A stretch of DNA of 11,833 bases, taken from contig CAMIME010000056.1 of the NCBI GenBank assembly GCA_946221035.1, forward strand, positions 1 through 11,833, given 5' to 3'. Both the position numbers and the translations under genes were made by a program. Of the stretch, positions 1 through 6,733 are shown in pieces; position 1 is the stretch's first letter; each line of letters begins with the position of its first letter. The stretch is from an uncultured Campylobacter sp. GTDB taxonomy: Bacteria > Actinomycetota > Actinomycetes > Mycobacteriales > Mycobacteriaceae. The notes under the pieces were generated by a model that was given only the letters and a program-made list of their open reading frames with translations, was not told the origin of the DNA and made no database searches.

Positions 1-55
1 CCCAGGGCGGGAACGCAGCAAGGGTCAGCGAGCTCTGGCAGGTGCGTGGGGTCCC
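1..55 (+). ncRNA. ffs: Signal recognition particle RNA (4.5S/small SRP RNA), 3' part
   Basis: The window opens inside a small bacterial SRP RNA, the RNA core that binds Ffh and targets nascent membrane proteins. The GGAA-type apical loop and the conserved asymmetric loop are visible as CAGGGCGGGAACGCAGCAAG (bases 3-22). They are followed by the typical descending strand AGCGAGCTCTGGC and a G-rich 3' end at about 51-55. The 5' half lies outside the window, so pairing of the long stem cannot be checked. A TTTT run (56-59) follows directly, as expected for intrinsic termination after a long hairpin. I recall that ffs also lies just upstream of the aspT homologue in mycobacteria, which supports the call. 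The exact 3' end is inferred. Confidence 0.8.
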
Positions 56-69
56 TTTTCCTGCGTACG

Positions 70-1350
70 ATGGGCACCATGTCTCTCAAGGATCTGGACC
101 AGGCGCAGCTCACCGAACTTATGGAGCAAACGCGCCAGAAGTACGACGAACTCAAGGCCCGCAACCTGAACTTGGACCTCACCCGCGGCAAGCCGTCGAG
201 TGAGCAGCTGGACTTCTCCAACGCACTGCTCGCGCTGCCGGGTACCGACGATTACACGGACAAGACCGGCGCGGACGTGCGCAACTACGGCAACCTCAAG
301 GGCATCCAGGACATCCGCGACATTTGGGCGGAGGCCATCGGCATCGACGCGAAGTACGTGTACGCGGGCGATTCCTCGAGCCTGAACATCATGTTCGACC
401 TGATCTCCTTCGCCTACATCTGGGGCACGAACGACTCCGAGAAACCCTGGAAGGACGAGGAGAAGGTCAAGTGGATCTGCCCGGTGCCCGGGTACGACCG
501 CCACTTCTCCATCACGGAGCACTTCGGTTTCGAGATGGTCACCGTCCCCATGACGCCAGAAGGCCCGGACATGGACCAGATCGAAGAGCTGGCAAAGGAC
601 CCGCAGGTCAAGGGTATGTGGTCGGTGCCCATCTTCGGCAACCCGACGGGCATCACCTACTCCGCAGATACCATTGAGCGTCTGGCCAAGATGCAGACGG
701 CGGCCCCGGACTTCCGCATCATCTGGGACAACGCGTACGCGATCCACACATTCACCGAGGTATTCCCGGAAAACGCGAACGTCATCGACATTGCCGCGAA
801 GCAGGGCAACCGGAACCGGTTCTGGTACATGTCCTCGACCTCGAAGATCACGCTCGCGGGCTCCGGCGTCGCCTTCTTCGCCTCCTCGGAGGCGAACCTC
901 GAGTGGTACGCCTCGCACGCCTCCATCCGCGGTATTGGCCCGAACAAGGTGAACCAGCTCGCGCACGCCCGCTTCTTCGGCGACGTCGATGGGGTGAAGG
1001 CCCACATGGCCAAGCACGCGGCGTCGCTCAAGCCGAAGTTCGAGGCGGTCATCCGCATCCTCAACGAGCGCCTGGGTGGCTACGACATCGCCGAATGGAC
1101 CGAGCCGGAGGGTGGTTACTTCATCTCCCTCGACGTCACGGGCGGTTCCGCGACCCGCGTGTGGGAGCTGGCGAAGGACGCCGGCATCACCCTGACCAAG
1201 GCCGGGTCCTCCTTCCCGCACGGCCACGACCCGGAGGATCAGAACATCCGCCTCGCGCCCTCGCTGCCTCCGCTGGAAGAGGTCGAGACGGCCATGGACG
1301 GCGTCGCCACCTGCGTCCTGCTCGCAAGCTTGGAGCGCCTTGAAAGCTGA
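70..1350 (+). CDS. aspT: Aspartate aminotransferase, type Ic (PLP-dependent)
   Basis: This is a cytosolic PLP enzyme that interconverts aspartate plus 2-oxoglutarate with oxaloacetate plus glutamate, feeding the aspartate family of amino acids. It has 426 residues from ATG 70. Visible fold-type I landmarks are NPTG at 191-194, DNAY at 220-223, the PLP lysine K259 in SSTSKITLAG, and substrate-carboxylate arginine R394 in NIRLAPSLPP. The N-terminal stretch NLDLTRGKPS and the GIRGIGPNKVNQLAHAR block are typical of the actinobacterial Ic subgroup (C. glutamicum AspT, M. tuberculosis Rv3722c). ATG 70 is chosen because its N-terminus lines up with the remembered C. glutamicum protein. ATG 79 is a possible alternative. 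GTG 46 would lie inside the SRP RNA and is unlikely. No convincing ribosome binding site precedes any candidate. The end overlaps the next gene by 11 bases. Confidence 0.93.
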   Translation: MGTMSLKDLDQAQLTELMEQTRQKYDELKARNLNLDLTRGKPSSEQLDFSNALLALPGTDDYTDKTGADVRNYGNLKGIQDIRDIWAEAIGIDAKYVYAGDSSSLNIMFDLISFAYIWGTNDSEKPWKDEEKVKWICPVPGYDRHFSITEHFGFEMVTVPMTPEGPDMDQIEELAKDPQVKGMWSVPIFGNPTGITYSADTIERLAKMQTAAPDFRIIWDNAYAIHTFTEVFPENANVIDIAAKQGNRNRFWYMSSTSKITLAGSGVAFFASSEANLEWYASHASIRGIGPNKVNQLAHARFFGDVDGVKAHMAKHAASLKPKFEAVIRILNERLGGYDIAEWTEPEGGYFISLDVTGGSATRVWELAKDAGITLTKAGSSFPHGHDPEDQNIRLAPSLPPLEEVETAMDGVATCVLLASLERLES

Positions 1351-1870
1351 CGAGGCGGCCGCCTGGCTGGCCACACTGTTTCCCATCGAGCTTTCGCTTA
1401 TCGACGGCTCCGCTGTCGCCACATCCCCCAACCTCGCCGCCACCGTCGGCTTCTCCCAGGTAGATACGGGCCTGGTCCTGGATGAAGACGGGGAGACGAG
1501 TGTGCGGTGTGAGATTGTGGCCGGAGGTGACGTCGATAAGCAATTGCTCGGGCGTGCTGTCGTCGCGGCTGCGGAAATGGTGCAAGCGCTGGGTGTGCCC
1601 GCGCAGCCTGGCGTGCTTTTGCAGGGTCTTCTCGACCGGGTTGAGCTGCCCGAGGGCGTGACGGTGCGCCACGGGTGGCTGCGCGAGCCCGAGCTTTTTG
1701 AGCGCGGCACGCTCCTCTACCGCACGCCCGGGGAACTCACGCTGCTGCTTGAGCTCGCGTGCCTCACCGACGACGAGTTTGAGGTCGCGTCCGAGCAGGG
1801 CGTTGAGGCGTGTTCGCGCAGGTTGCGGCGTCGCGGCACCGATGTCGGGGATTGGTGTCGGGAGGGTTAG
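1340..1870 (+). CDS. Conserved-context hypothetical protein between aspT and dnaX
   Basis: I do not recognise this 176-residue protein. It starts with TTG at 1340, inside the end of aspT, preceded by GGAG at 1332-1335 with a spacing of four bases. The overlap and spacing suggest translational coupling with aspT. The protein is acidic, has no membrane segment or signal peptide, and ends in an arginine-rich stretch (RRLRRRG). The segment YRTPGELTLLLELACLTDDE, followed by a Gly-containing helix, faintly recalls the C-terminal pattern of suppressor-of-fused-like bacterial proteins, but that is a guess. It carries two copies of the recurrent GCTTATCGACGG word, one encoding SLIDGS (1390-1412) and one inverted encoding DVDKQ (1531-1541). 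Its stop lies 13 bases before dnaX. The long antisense frame across it is a shadow of high GC content. Confidence 0.75.
   Translation: MKADEAAAWLATLFPIELSLIDGSAVATSPNLAATVGFSQVDTGLVLDEDGETSVRCEIVAGGDVDKQLLGRAVVAAAEMVQALGVPAQPGVLLQGLLDRVELPEGVTVRHGWLREPELFERGTLLYRTPGELTLLLELACLTDDEFEVASEQGVEACSRRLRRRGTDVGDWCREG
1390..1412 (+). repeat. Recurrent word GCTTATCGACGGCTCC, copy A
   Basis: A 23-base stretch identical to 9966-9988. It lies in the hypothetical gene after aspT and encodes SLIDGS in that frame. Confidence 0.85.
1531..1541 (-). repeat. Recurrent word, partial copy B (11-base core)
   Basis: CGTCGATAAGC, the inverted core, lies in the same hypothetical gene about 120 bases after copy A. 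It is read in another frame (DVDKQ). Confidence 0.55.
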
Positions 1871-1876
1871 TACACT
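1871..1876 (+). promoter_or_regulatory. Putative -10 element for a leaderless dnaX transcript
   Basis: TACACT lies seven bases before the dnaX GTG at 1884, so a transcript starting at the usual distance would begin at or next to the start codon. No clear -35 is visible and no ribosome binding site sits at a normal distance (GGAGG at 1861-1865 is 18 bases away). This fits leaderless initiation, which is common in actinobacteria. The assignment is inference from spacing. Confidence 0.45.
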
Positions 1877-1883
1877 CACCGGC

Positions 1884-3848
1884 GTGGCTCTGTATCGGAA
1901 GTACCGCCCCGCGACGTTCGGCGAAGTCATCGGCCAGGAGCAGGTGACGCGGCCGCTGTCGACCGCCCTGGACAACGGGCGCATTTCGCACGCCTACCTC
2001 TTCTCGGGCCCGCGCGGGTGCGGCAAGACGTCCTCGGCGCGTATCCTCGCGCGCAGCCTGAACTGCGTGCAGGGGCCGACGTCCACGCCGTGCGGGGTGT
2101 GCGAATCGTGCGTCTCGCTCGCGCCGGGCGGGTCGGGGAACCTGGACGTGATGGAGCTCGACGCCGCCTCCAACGGTGGCGTGGAGGACATGCGCGCGCT
2201 GCGCGAACGCGCCCTGTTCGCGCCGGCGGATTCGCGCTACCGGATCTTCATCATCGACGAGGCCCACATGATCTCCCCCCAGGGCTACAACGCCCTGCTC
2301 AAGATCGTGGAGGAGCCGCCGGAGCACCTCATCTTCGTCTTCGCTACTACCGAGCCGGAGAGCATGCTGCCGACAATCCGCTCGCGCACCCACAACTACC
2401 CCTTCCGGCTACTCGCCCCCGCGGCGATGCGTGAGCTTTTGGAACGCGTGGTGGCCGAAGAGGGCGTCCACGTCGACGACAACGTCTACCCCCTGGTCAT
2501 CCGCGCCGGTGGCGGCTCCCCGCGCGACACGCTGTCCATTCTGGACCAGCTGCTCGCGGGCGCAGGCGAGGACGGCCTCACCTACGAGCTCGCCCTGCCG
2601 CTGCTGGGGGTCACGGACCTCACACTTCTCGACGGCGCCGTCGACGCCCTCGCCGCCTCCGACGGCTCCCTGATGTTCCGCACGATCGACCAGGTCATCG
2701 AATCCGGCCACGAGCCGCGCCGCTTCGCCCTCGACCTGCTCGACCGCTTCCGCGACCTGCTGCTTATCCGCACCGTCCCCGACGCGTTTTCGCAGTCGCT
2801 TGTCGACGCACCTTCGGACCGCGCCGCCATCCTCACCGACGAGGCCGAGCGGTTCTCCCCCGCGCAACTGTCCGCCATTGCCACGGAGATCAACGACCGC
2901 ATCCCGGACCTGCGCGGCGCCACCTCTCCGCGCCTCCTCCTCGAGATCATGATGGCGCACCTGCTCACCCTGGGCACACGGGCACCTGAAGTTCCAGCTG
3001 GTGTTCCTGCCCCTGCAGCTCCTGTTCCGGCCCCTGCAGCGCCTGCCTCGCCGTCTGGTGGGGGAGCTGCCGCCGCCGCAGCTGCCGCGGCCGCCGCAGC
3101 GAAGGCCCCCCGCCCTGAACCTGCTCCTGCTCCTGCTCCCAAGGCTGAGCCTCCGACCAGTAACTCTGCCAACACTGCCGACGATCTCTACAGCCGCATC
3201 GAGCGCGACTGGACCCGGCTGCGCCAATCCGTGGGCGAGCGCAACAAGGTCGCGGAGATCATGCTCACCGAGGCCAAACCCCTCGGCTTCGACGGCAACA
3301 CCCTGGTCATCGGCCACAACACGGGTGCACTCGCGGAGCGCATCAACGCCGCAAAGAACAACGCCGACATCGTGGCGGTGCTCTCGGAGAAACTGGGGAC
3401 GGAGGTGCCGGTACGGTGCGTGGTGGGCACGTCGCGGGAGGGAGCAAACCTGCGCCGCCCCGCCAAACGCGAGGGGTCGGAGCCCGGCGAGGACCCCGCC
3501 CCTGCCCCGCCCGCGACCGACTGGCGCGCTGCTGCGGCGGCCGCGAGCCAGCACGCCGCGGCACGCGAGAAGCAGGAGCGCGACGAGATCCCGCCGCCGC
3601 CCGAGCCACTTGACGACGAACCCCCGTACGAGCCACCCTACGAGCCCGACATTGACCAGGATTCGGGTTCGGTGGCTGAGGGGGGTGACACGGAGCCGTC
3701 GGTAAGCGAAGAGCCCTATAGCCGCGAGGACGAGGAGCGCGACATGGCTGAGCAGGCGCGGGCCGAGGAGGGCACCGCGGATCGCCGCGACGCGACGCAG
3801 GTGGCGATGGACCTGCTGGCCAAGGAACTCGGGGCGAAACCGCTGTAG
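1884..3848 (+). CDS. dnaX: DNA polymerase III subunit gamma/tau (clamp loader)
   Basis: DnaX is the ATPase of the clamp loader, which opens the beta clamp and organises the replisome. The protein has 654 residues from GTG 1884, where the family N-terminus ALYRKYRPATF begins. Earlier in-frame codons lie inside the upstream gene. Walker A is at 42-49 (GPRGCGKT), zinc cysteines at C61, C70, C73 and C76, and Walker B DEAH at 125-128. The sensor-1 region TTEPESMLPTIRSRT follows. A disordered stretch after about residue 370 is rich in Pro/Ala, including a run of 12 alanines. A domain from about DLYSRIERDW to VRCVVG follows, resembling the tau-specific region. The C-terminal tail is very acidic with PPYEPPYEP and EPSVSEEP. 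No A-rich slippery heptamer is apparent, so I see no sign of programmed frameshifting. Confidence 0.95.
   Translation: MALYRKYRPATFGEVIGQEQVTRPLSTALDNGRISHAYLFSGPRGCGKTSSARILARSLNCVQGPTSTPCGVCESCVSLAPGGSGNLDVMELDAASNGGVEDMRALRERALFAPADSRYRIFIIDEAHMISPQGYNALLKIVEEPPEHLIFVFATTEPESMLPTIRSRTHNYPFRLLAPAAMRELLERVVAEEGVHVDDNVYPLVIRAGGGSPRDTLSILDQLLAGAGEDGLTYELALPLLGVTDLTLLDGAVDALAASDGSLMFRTIDQVIESGHEPRRFALDLLDRFRDLLLIRTVPDAFSQSLVDAPSDRAAILTDEAERFSPAQLSAIATEINDRIPDLRGATSPRLLLEIMMAHLLTLGTRAPEVPAGVPAPAAPVPAPAAPASPSGGGAAAAAAAAAAAAKAPRPEPAPAPAPKAEPPTSNSANTADDLYSRIERDWTRLRQSVGERNKVAEIMLTEAKPLGFDGNTLVIGHNTGALAERINAAKNNADIVAVLSEKLGTEVPVRCVVGTSREGANLRRPAKREGSEPGEDPAPAPPATDWRAAAAAASQHAAAREKQERDEIPPPPEPLDDEPPYEPPYEPDIDQDSGSVAEGGDTEPSVSEEPYSREDEERDMAEQARAEEGTADRRDATQVAMDLLAKELGAKPL
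3691..3710 (-). repeat. Recurrent word, copy C (one mismatch)
   Basis: 19 of 20 bases match the inverted form of copy A, with G instead of A at 3702. It lies in the disordered acidic tail of DnaX, where it encodes EPSVSE. Confidence 0.75.
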
Positions 3849-3857
3849 CGGGCGCGC

Positions 3858-3863
3858 TACACT
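3858..3863 (+). promoter_or_regulatory. Putative -10 element upstream of ybaB
   Basis: TACACT, the same hexamer as before dnaX, sits in the 51-base gap between dnaX and the YbaB gene. A start near 3870 would give a leader of about 30 bases containing the ribosome binding site. No strong -35 is seen. This suggests ybaB can be transcribed separately from dnaX. Confidence 0.45.
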
Positions 3864-3885
3864 GGCACGCGGACAACTTCTCTAC

Positions 3886-3891
3886 GAAAGG
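3886..3891 (+). promoter_or_regulatory. Ribosome binding site of ybaB
   Basis: GAAAGG lies eight bases before ATG 3900 and supports that start. Confidence 0.6.
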
Positions 3892-3899
3892 CGATCAAC

Positions 3900-4286
3900 A
3901 TGACCCAGCCCAACGACATGCAGGAACTCATCCGCCAGGCTGCCGAGGTGCAGGCCGCGTTGCAGCAGGCGCAGATGGAGCTGCTGCAGACGGAGGTCAC
4001 CGGTACCGCCGGCGGCGAGCTCGTGACGGTTACCATGACCGGCGGCGCCGAGATCACCGACCTGACCATTAAGCCGGAGGCGGTGGATCCGGAGGACGTG
4101 GAGACGCTGCAGGACCTCATCCTCGCCGCATACCGCGACGCCCACAACAAGGCCGGCAAGCTGGCCGAGGAGAAGATCGCCCCGCTGACCGGCGGCGCAA
4201 TGGGCGGCGGCGCACCGCAGGGTGGCCCGTTCGGTGGCGGCCAGCAGGCGGCGCCGGGCGAGATCCCGTTCGGCGGCATCATCTAG
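3900..4286 (+). CDS. YbaB/EbfC family nucleoid-associated DNA-binding protein
   Basis: This is a small dimeric DNA-binding protein of the family coded next to dnaX and recR in many bacteria. It is thought to act in nucleoid structure or recombinational repair. It has 128 residues. The N-terminal helix (about 5-33, DMQELIRQAAEVQAALQQAQ) is followed by the beta-sheet core GGELVTVTMTGGAEITDLTIKPEAV and a second helix DLILAAYRDAHNKAGKLAEEKI. The tail from about residue 97 is glycine-rich and probably disordered (GGAMGGGAPQGGPFGGGQQ). It starts 51 bases after dnaX with its own ribosome binding site and is closed by a hairpin terminator before recR. The family assignment is firm. The exact cellular role is less well defined for the family. 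Confidence 0.92.
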   Translation: MTQPNDMQELIRQAAEVQAALQQAQMELLQTEVTGTAGGELVTVTMTGGAEITDLTIKPEAVDPEDVETLQDLILAAYRDAHNKAGKLAEEKIAPLTGGAMGGGAPQGGPFGGGQQAAPGEIPFGGII

Positions 4287-4299
4287 AAGCCACTTCCAG

Positions 4300-4328
4300 G
4301 CGCCCGGCCGGTGGGCTGGGCGCTTTTT
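4300..4328 (+). terminator. Rho-independent terminator between ybaB and recR
   Basis: GCGCCC (4300-4305) pairs with GGGCGC (4318-4323). Additional pairing is possible in the GC-rich loop, and TTTTT follows at 4324-4328. It lies between the ybaB stop and the recR ribosome binding site, so it should end most dnaX/ybaB transcripts. No clear promoter for recR is visible after it. Confidence 0.8.
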
Positions 4329-4341
4329 CATGCACACATTC

Positions 4342-4348
4342 CGGAGGT
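4342..4348 (+). promoter_or_regulatory. Ribosome binding site of recR
   Basis: CGGAGGT is a strong match to the 16S rRNA tail five bases before ATG 4354 and fixes the recR start. Confidence 0.75.
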
Positions 4349-4353
4349 AGACC

Positions 4354-4980
4354 ATGTTCGAAGGCCCGCTGCAGGACCTTATCGACGAATTCTCGCGCCT
4401 ACCCGGCGTCGGCCCGAAATCCGCCCAGCGCATTGCCTTTCATTTGCTGAAGGTGGATCCGGAGGACGTCGATAGGCTGCGGGCTGCGCTTGCCGCGGTG
4501 CGCGACGGGGTGACATTCTGCCGGATCTGCAACAACGTCTCGCGCGAGGAAGTGTGCCGCATTTGCGCGGACAACGGCCGGGACGCATCCACCATCTGCG
4601 TGGTGGAGGACGCCAAAGATATCCAGGTCATCGAGCGGACGGGGGAGTATTCGGGCCGCTACCACGTCCTCGGGGGCGCGCTCGACCCGCTGGCGAACGT
4701 GGGGCCGAAGGACCTGGCGATCGCGCCGCTCCTCCAGCGTATCGGCGGTGTGCGCCCGGACCTGGAAGGCTCCGATGCTCCCGAGATCTCCGAGGTCATC
4801 CTTGCCACCGACCCCGACACCGAGGGGGAGGCCACCGCGTCGTACCTTGTGCGCCTGCTGAAAGATTTCCCGGACCTCACGGTCTCGCGCCTGGCGTCCG
4901 GGATGCCGCTGGGCGGGGACCTGGAGTTCGTCGACGAGCTCACCTTATCGCGCGCGTTGACCGGCCGTTTGAAGATGTAG
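4354..4980 (+). CDS. recR: Recombination mediator protein RecR
   Basis: RecR acts with RecO to load RecA at single-strand gaps. The 208-residue protein has the full family layout. The N-terminal helix-hairpin-helix is LPGVGPKSAQRIAFHLL (16-32). The zinc site has C56, C59, C68 and C71. The Toprim domain begins near residue 79 with the acidic motif VVEDAKDI and contains ATDPDTEGEATA. The C-terminal part GMPLGGDLEFVDELTLSRAL holds the oligomerisation segment. A strong GGAGGT site precedes the start. The length is normal and no key residue is missing. The gene follows dnaX and ybaB, the usual bacterial trio, but a terminator hairpin lies between ybaB and recR, so its expression may depend on read-through or an undetected promoter. 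Confidence 0.96.
   Translation: MFEGPLQDLIDEFSRLPGVGPKSAQRIAFHLLKVDPEDVDRLRAALAAVRDGVTFCRICNNVSREEVCRICADNGRDASTICVVEDAKDIQVIERTGEYSGRYHVLGGALDPLANVGPKDLAIAPLLQRIGGVRPDLEGSDAPEISEVILATDPDTEGEATASYLVRLLKDFPDLTVSRLASGMPLGGDLEFVDELTLSRALTGRLKM
4378..4387 (+). repeat. Recurrent word, weak copy D (10-base core)
   Basis: CTTATCGACG lies near the start of recR and encodes LID. It is short enough to be chance or protein constraint. Confidence 0.3.
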
Positions 4981-5000
4981 GTCTGTTTTTCGGACCTTTT
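4980..5000 (+). terminator. Intrinsic terminator overlapping the recR stop codon
   Basis: GGTCTG (4980-4985, beginning on the last base of the recR stop) pairs with CGGACC (4991-4996) around a five-T loop, including one G-T pair, and TTTT follows at 4997-5000. An alternative hairpin uses CGGAC (4991-4995) and GTCCG (5003-5007). Either would end recR transcripts before the HNH gene. Confidence 0.55.
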
Positions 5001-5100
5001 GTGTCCGGGTCGTTGTGTAGGGTGATCGCGGGGCTTTCTGACCGTTTTTAGTGAGCGAAAAACTGTTCGTAAAAATGTTGGAAAAATAGAGGGCTGGGTA
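5001..5100 (+). other. Relatively AT-rich spacer before the HNH gene
   Basis: The gap from 4981 to the promoter at 5101 holds no gene I can support. Its right half is markedly richer in A and T than the surrounding DNA. A weak stem, GTTTTT at 5044-5049 with AAAAAC at 5058-5063, is the only other structure. The change in composition together with the accessory-type gene behind it suggests an acquired segment. Confidence 0.4.
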
Positions 5101-5129
5101 TTGACATGAATACGGGTGTTCGATATTAT
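5101..5129 (+). promoter_or_regulatory. Strong sigma-A promoter for the HNH gene
   Basis: A perfect -35 TTGACA (5101-5106) is separated by 17 bases from -10 TATTAT (5124-5129). Transcription would start near 5136, giving a leader of about 32 bases that contains the GAGGGGG ribosome binding site. It is the best consensus promoter in the window. Confidence 0.8.
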
Positions 5130-5167
5130 TGTTCTCAGTAGGGAGGAAGCCCGGACGAGGGGGAACA

Positions 5168-6733
5168 ATGACAGCACCACCGCAGGAGAAGCTGTTCCGG
5201 AATCAGAGCGAGACCGACACAGACAGCCGGAACGCACAGCTGATCCGCGACACGTATTGGGCGATGTTTGCCGTACACGCGCACGCGGGGGTCGAGGTCG
5301 AGGACTTCGACGTGGAAGTATCCAGGCTGCAGTCAGTGACGGGGTGGTCGAAGGCGTTCGTTACCACCTTGATTCTGGGGCACGCCGCGTTGCAGGAGCT
5401 GCCGAGGCTGCGTGAGCTCCAGGGCCGTACCCGCATCCTTGATTCGACGCATCTATCCGCGCTGCACAACGGGATCGAAGAGCTTGGTCCTGACCCTGAC
5501 TGGGAAGTGCTCCAGGAAATTGACGCGGCCCTCGTCGCCGCGTTCACGCCCAAGCGGCACAACCAGGCCGCGCCCGGTCGTGGGGTTGTGACGAAGCGCA
5601 TCCGGGAGATCATCAAACGCCGCGATCCTTCCCGCGCCTACAATGAGAAGAAACGGCAGAAGCGCGAAACTGACACTGCCGACAAGCTCACTTTCGACGA
5701 GTTCTACCTGGCCGGTGTGGCTCGTTCGCGCATTGAATTGCTCACGAACGCTGTGCAGTCCGCACGAATCCGCGCCAACGTCGAGGCAATTGCGCGCGAG
5801 AACGGGTTAAGCATGGCCGAAGCGGCGCAGCGCCTGCTCACCGGCGACATTGCACACCCTGCGACAAAGGCCGTCGTGCACCTGTACTCCCCGAAGGGCC
5901 GCGCCGAGGACGACCCCGTGTACCTGCCGGGTCACGGGTGGACCGACCCGTCAGCCACCGCCGCGTTCGAGGGGTGGATCAAGGCGACCGAGCCGCAGCT
6001 CCACGACCTCGACGAAGCGGCGACCAAAACGACGCGAAGTTACGTCCCCACCGAAGACATCCGACAAGCCGTCATCGCCCGCGACGGAACATGTATCTTC
6101 CCTGGTTGTTCCCGCCCTGGGCAACAGTGCCAGCTCGACCACCGGATCCCGTTCGGGGAGGGAGGTGAAACAACTGCGGACAATCTTTTCCTGTTGTGCC
6201 AGACGCACCACAATTTAAAGACCGATCGACGCGCGTTCTACATCCCCGACCCGGATACCGGGGACATCATCTGGTTATTCGCCGACGGCACGTGGTCTAT
6301 GTCGGCTTCCGAGGGGGTGCTCTACGAGCAAATCACACCAACTAACCCCAGGTGGCAGTCCAACCTGACCGCGGTGCGCCGAAACCGGGCGAAAGCTGCT
6401 GAGTTCAACGCGAAATGCCACAAGATCCTGGACGATTTTGACGCGGACCTGGACGAGGACAAAGCGAACGCGGCCATCGAGGCACTGGAAAAGGAGAGCG
6501 GGCTCACGTTTCCCTTCCGCCCCGAGATGCCGTACGTTGAACCGCTGCCCGCCGAGCCGGATTTCGACGAACCGCCGTTCCCAGACCCGGAGGAGTACCA
6601 CCCCCACACCCCGAAGCACCCGTCTCGCATTGAAGTCGAGCGCTACATCGAGTTCTTCCGCCGCTACCCAATCGGAAAAATCATCTTCGACGACATGGAG
6701 GAGCTAGCGTGCCTGATCGGCATGTCGATTTAG
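5168..6733 (+). CDS. HNH endonuclease domain protein, DUF222/13E12-repeat type
   Basis: The 521-residue protein belongs to the multicopy actinobacterial family with an N-terminal DUF222-like helical region and a C-terminal HNH nuclease. The zinc/HNH part is clear: C309-x4-C314 (CIFPGC), D324-H325 in QLDHRIPF, N339, C344 and H347-H348 in NLFLLCQTHHNLK. The usual metal-binding and catalytic residues are therefore present and the gene looks intact. The C-terminal tail is acidic and proline-rich. ATG 5168 is chosen because GAGGGGG precedes it at normal spacing and the promoter start lies between it and the earlier in-frame TTG at 5129. No signal peptide or membrane segment is visible. Members are often annotated as mobile or repeated elements, but the target is unknown. 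Its stop (6731-6733) overlaps the gatD stop from the opposite strand. Confidence 0.88.
   Translation: MTAPPQEKLFRNQSETDTDSRNAQLIRDTYWAMFAVHAHAGVEVEDFDVEVSRLQSVTGWSKAFVTTLILGHAALQELPRLRELQGRTRILDSTHLSALHNGIEELGPDPDWEVLQEIDAALVAAFTPKRHNQAAPGRGVVTKRIREIIKRRDPSRAYNEKKRQKRETDTADKLTFDEFYLAGVARSRIELLTNAVQSARIRANVEAIARENGLSMAEAAQRLLTGDIAHPATKAVVHLYSPKGRAEDDPVYLPGHGWTDPSATAAFEGWIKATEPQLHDLDEAATKTTRSYVPTEDIRQAVIARDGTCIFPGCSRPGQQCQLDHRIPFGEGGETTADNLFLLCQTHHNLKTDRRAFYIPDPDTGDIIWLFADGTWSMSASEGVLYEQITPTNPRWQSNLTAVRRNRAKAAEFNAKCHKILDDFDADLDEDKANAAIEALEKESGLTFPFRPEMPYVEPLPAEPDFDEPPFPDPEEYHPHTPKHPSRIEVERYIEFFRRYPIGKIIFDDMEELACLIGMSI

Noticed and set aside
46..69. GTG 46 as the aspT start
   Set aside because: It lies inside the SRP RNA, and the added residues have no counterpart in the known family N-terminus.
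25..1710. 561-codon open frame on the - strand across aspT and the next gene, and a similar 446-codon frame at 7556-8896 on the + strand
   Set aside because: Both are shadows of GC-rich coding DNA. Their translations are Arg/Gly/Val-biased low-quality sequence with no recognisable family, and they lie fully over well-supported genes.
2980..3120. Programmed frameshift or slippage site in dnaX, as in E. coli or Thermus
   Set aside because: The linker is GC-rich with a poly-Ala tract of mixed GCN codons. No A-run or slippery heptamer is present.
4082..4469. An 18-base exact repeat (GGTGGATCCGGAGGACGT) at 4082-4099 in ybaB and 4452-4469 in recR
   Set aside because: Both copies encode VDPEDV in the same frame with preferred codons and do not recur elsewhere in the window, so shared peptide and codon bias explain it well enough.
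5044..5063. GTTTTT/AAAAAC hairpin before the HNH gene as a terminator or small inverted-repeat element
   Set aside because: The stem has six mostly A-T pairs and no GC clamp, and no matching copy lies at the other end of the HNH gene, so neither a terminator nor a mobile-element end can be supported.
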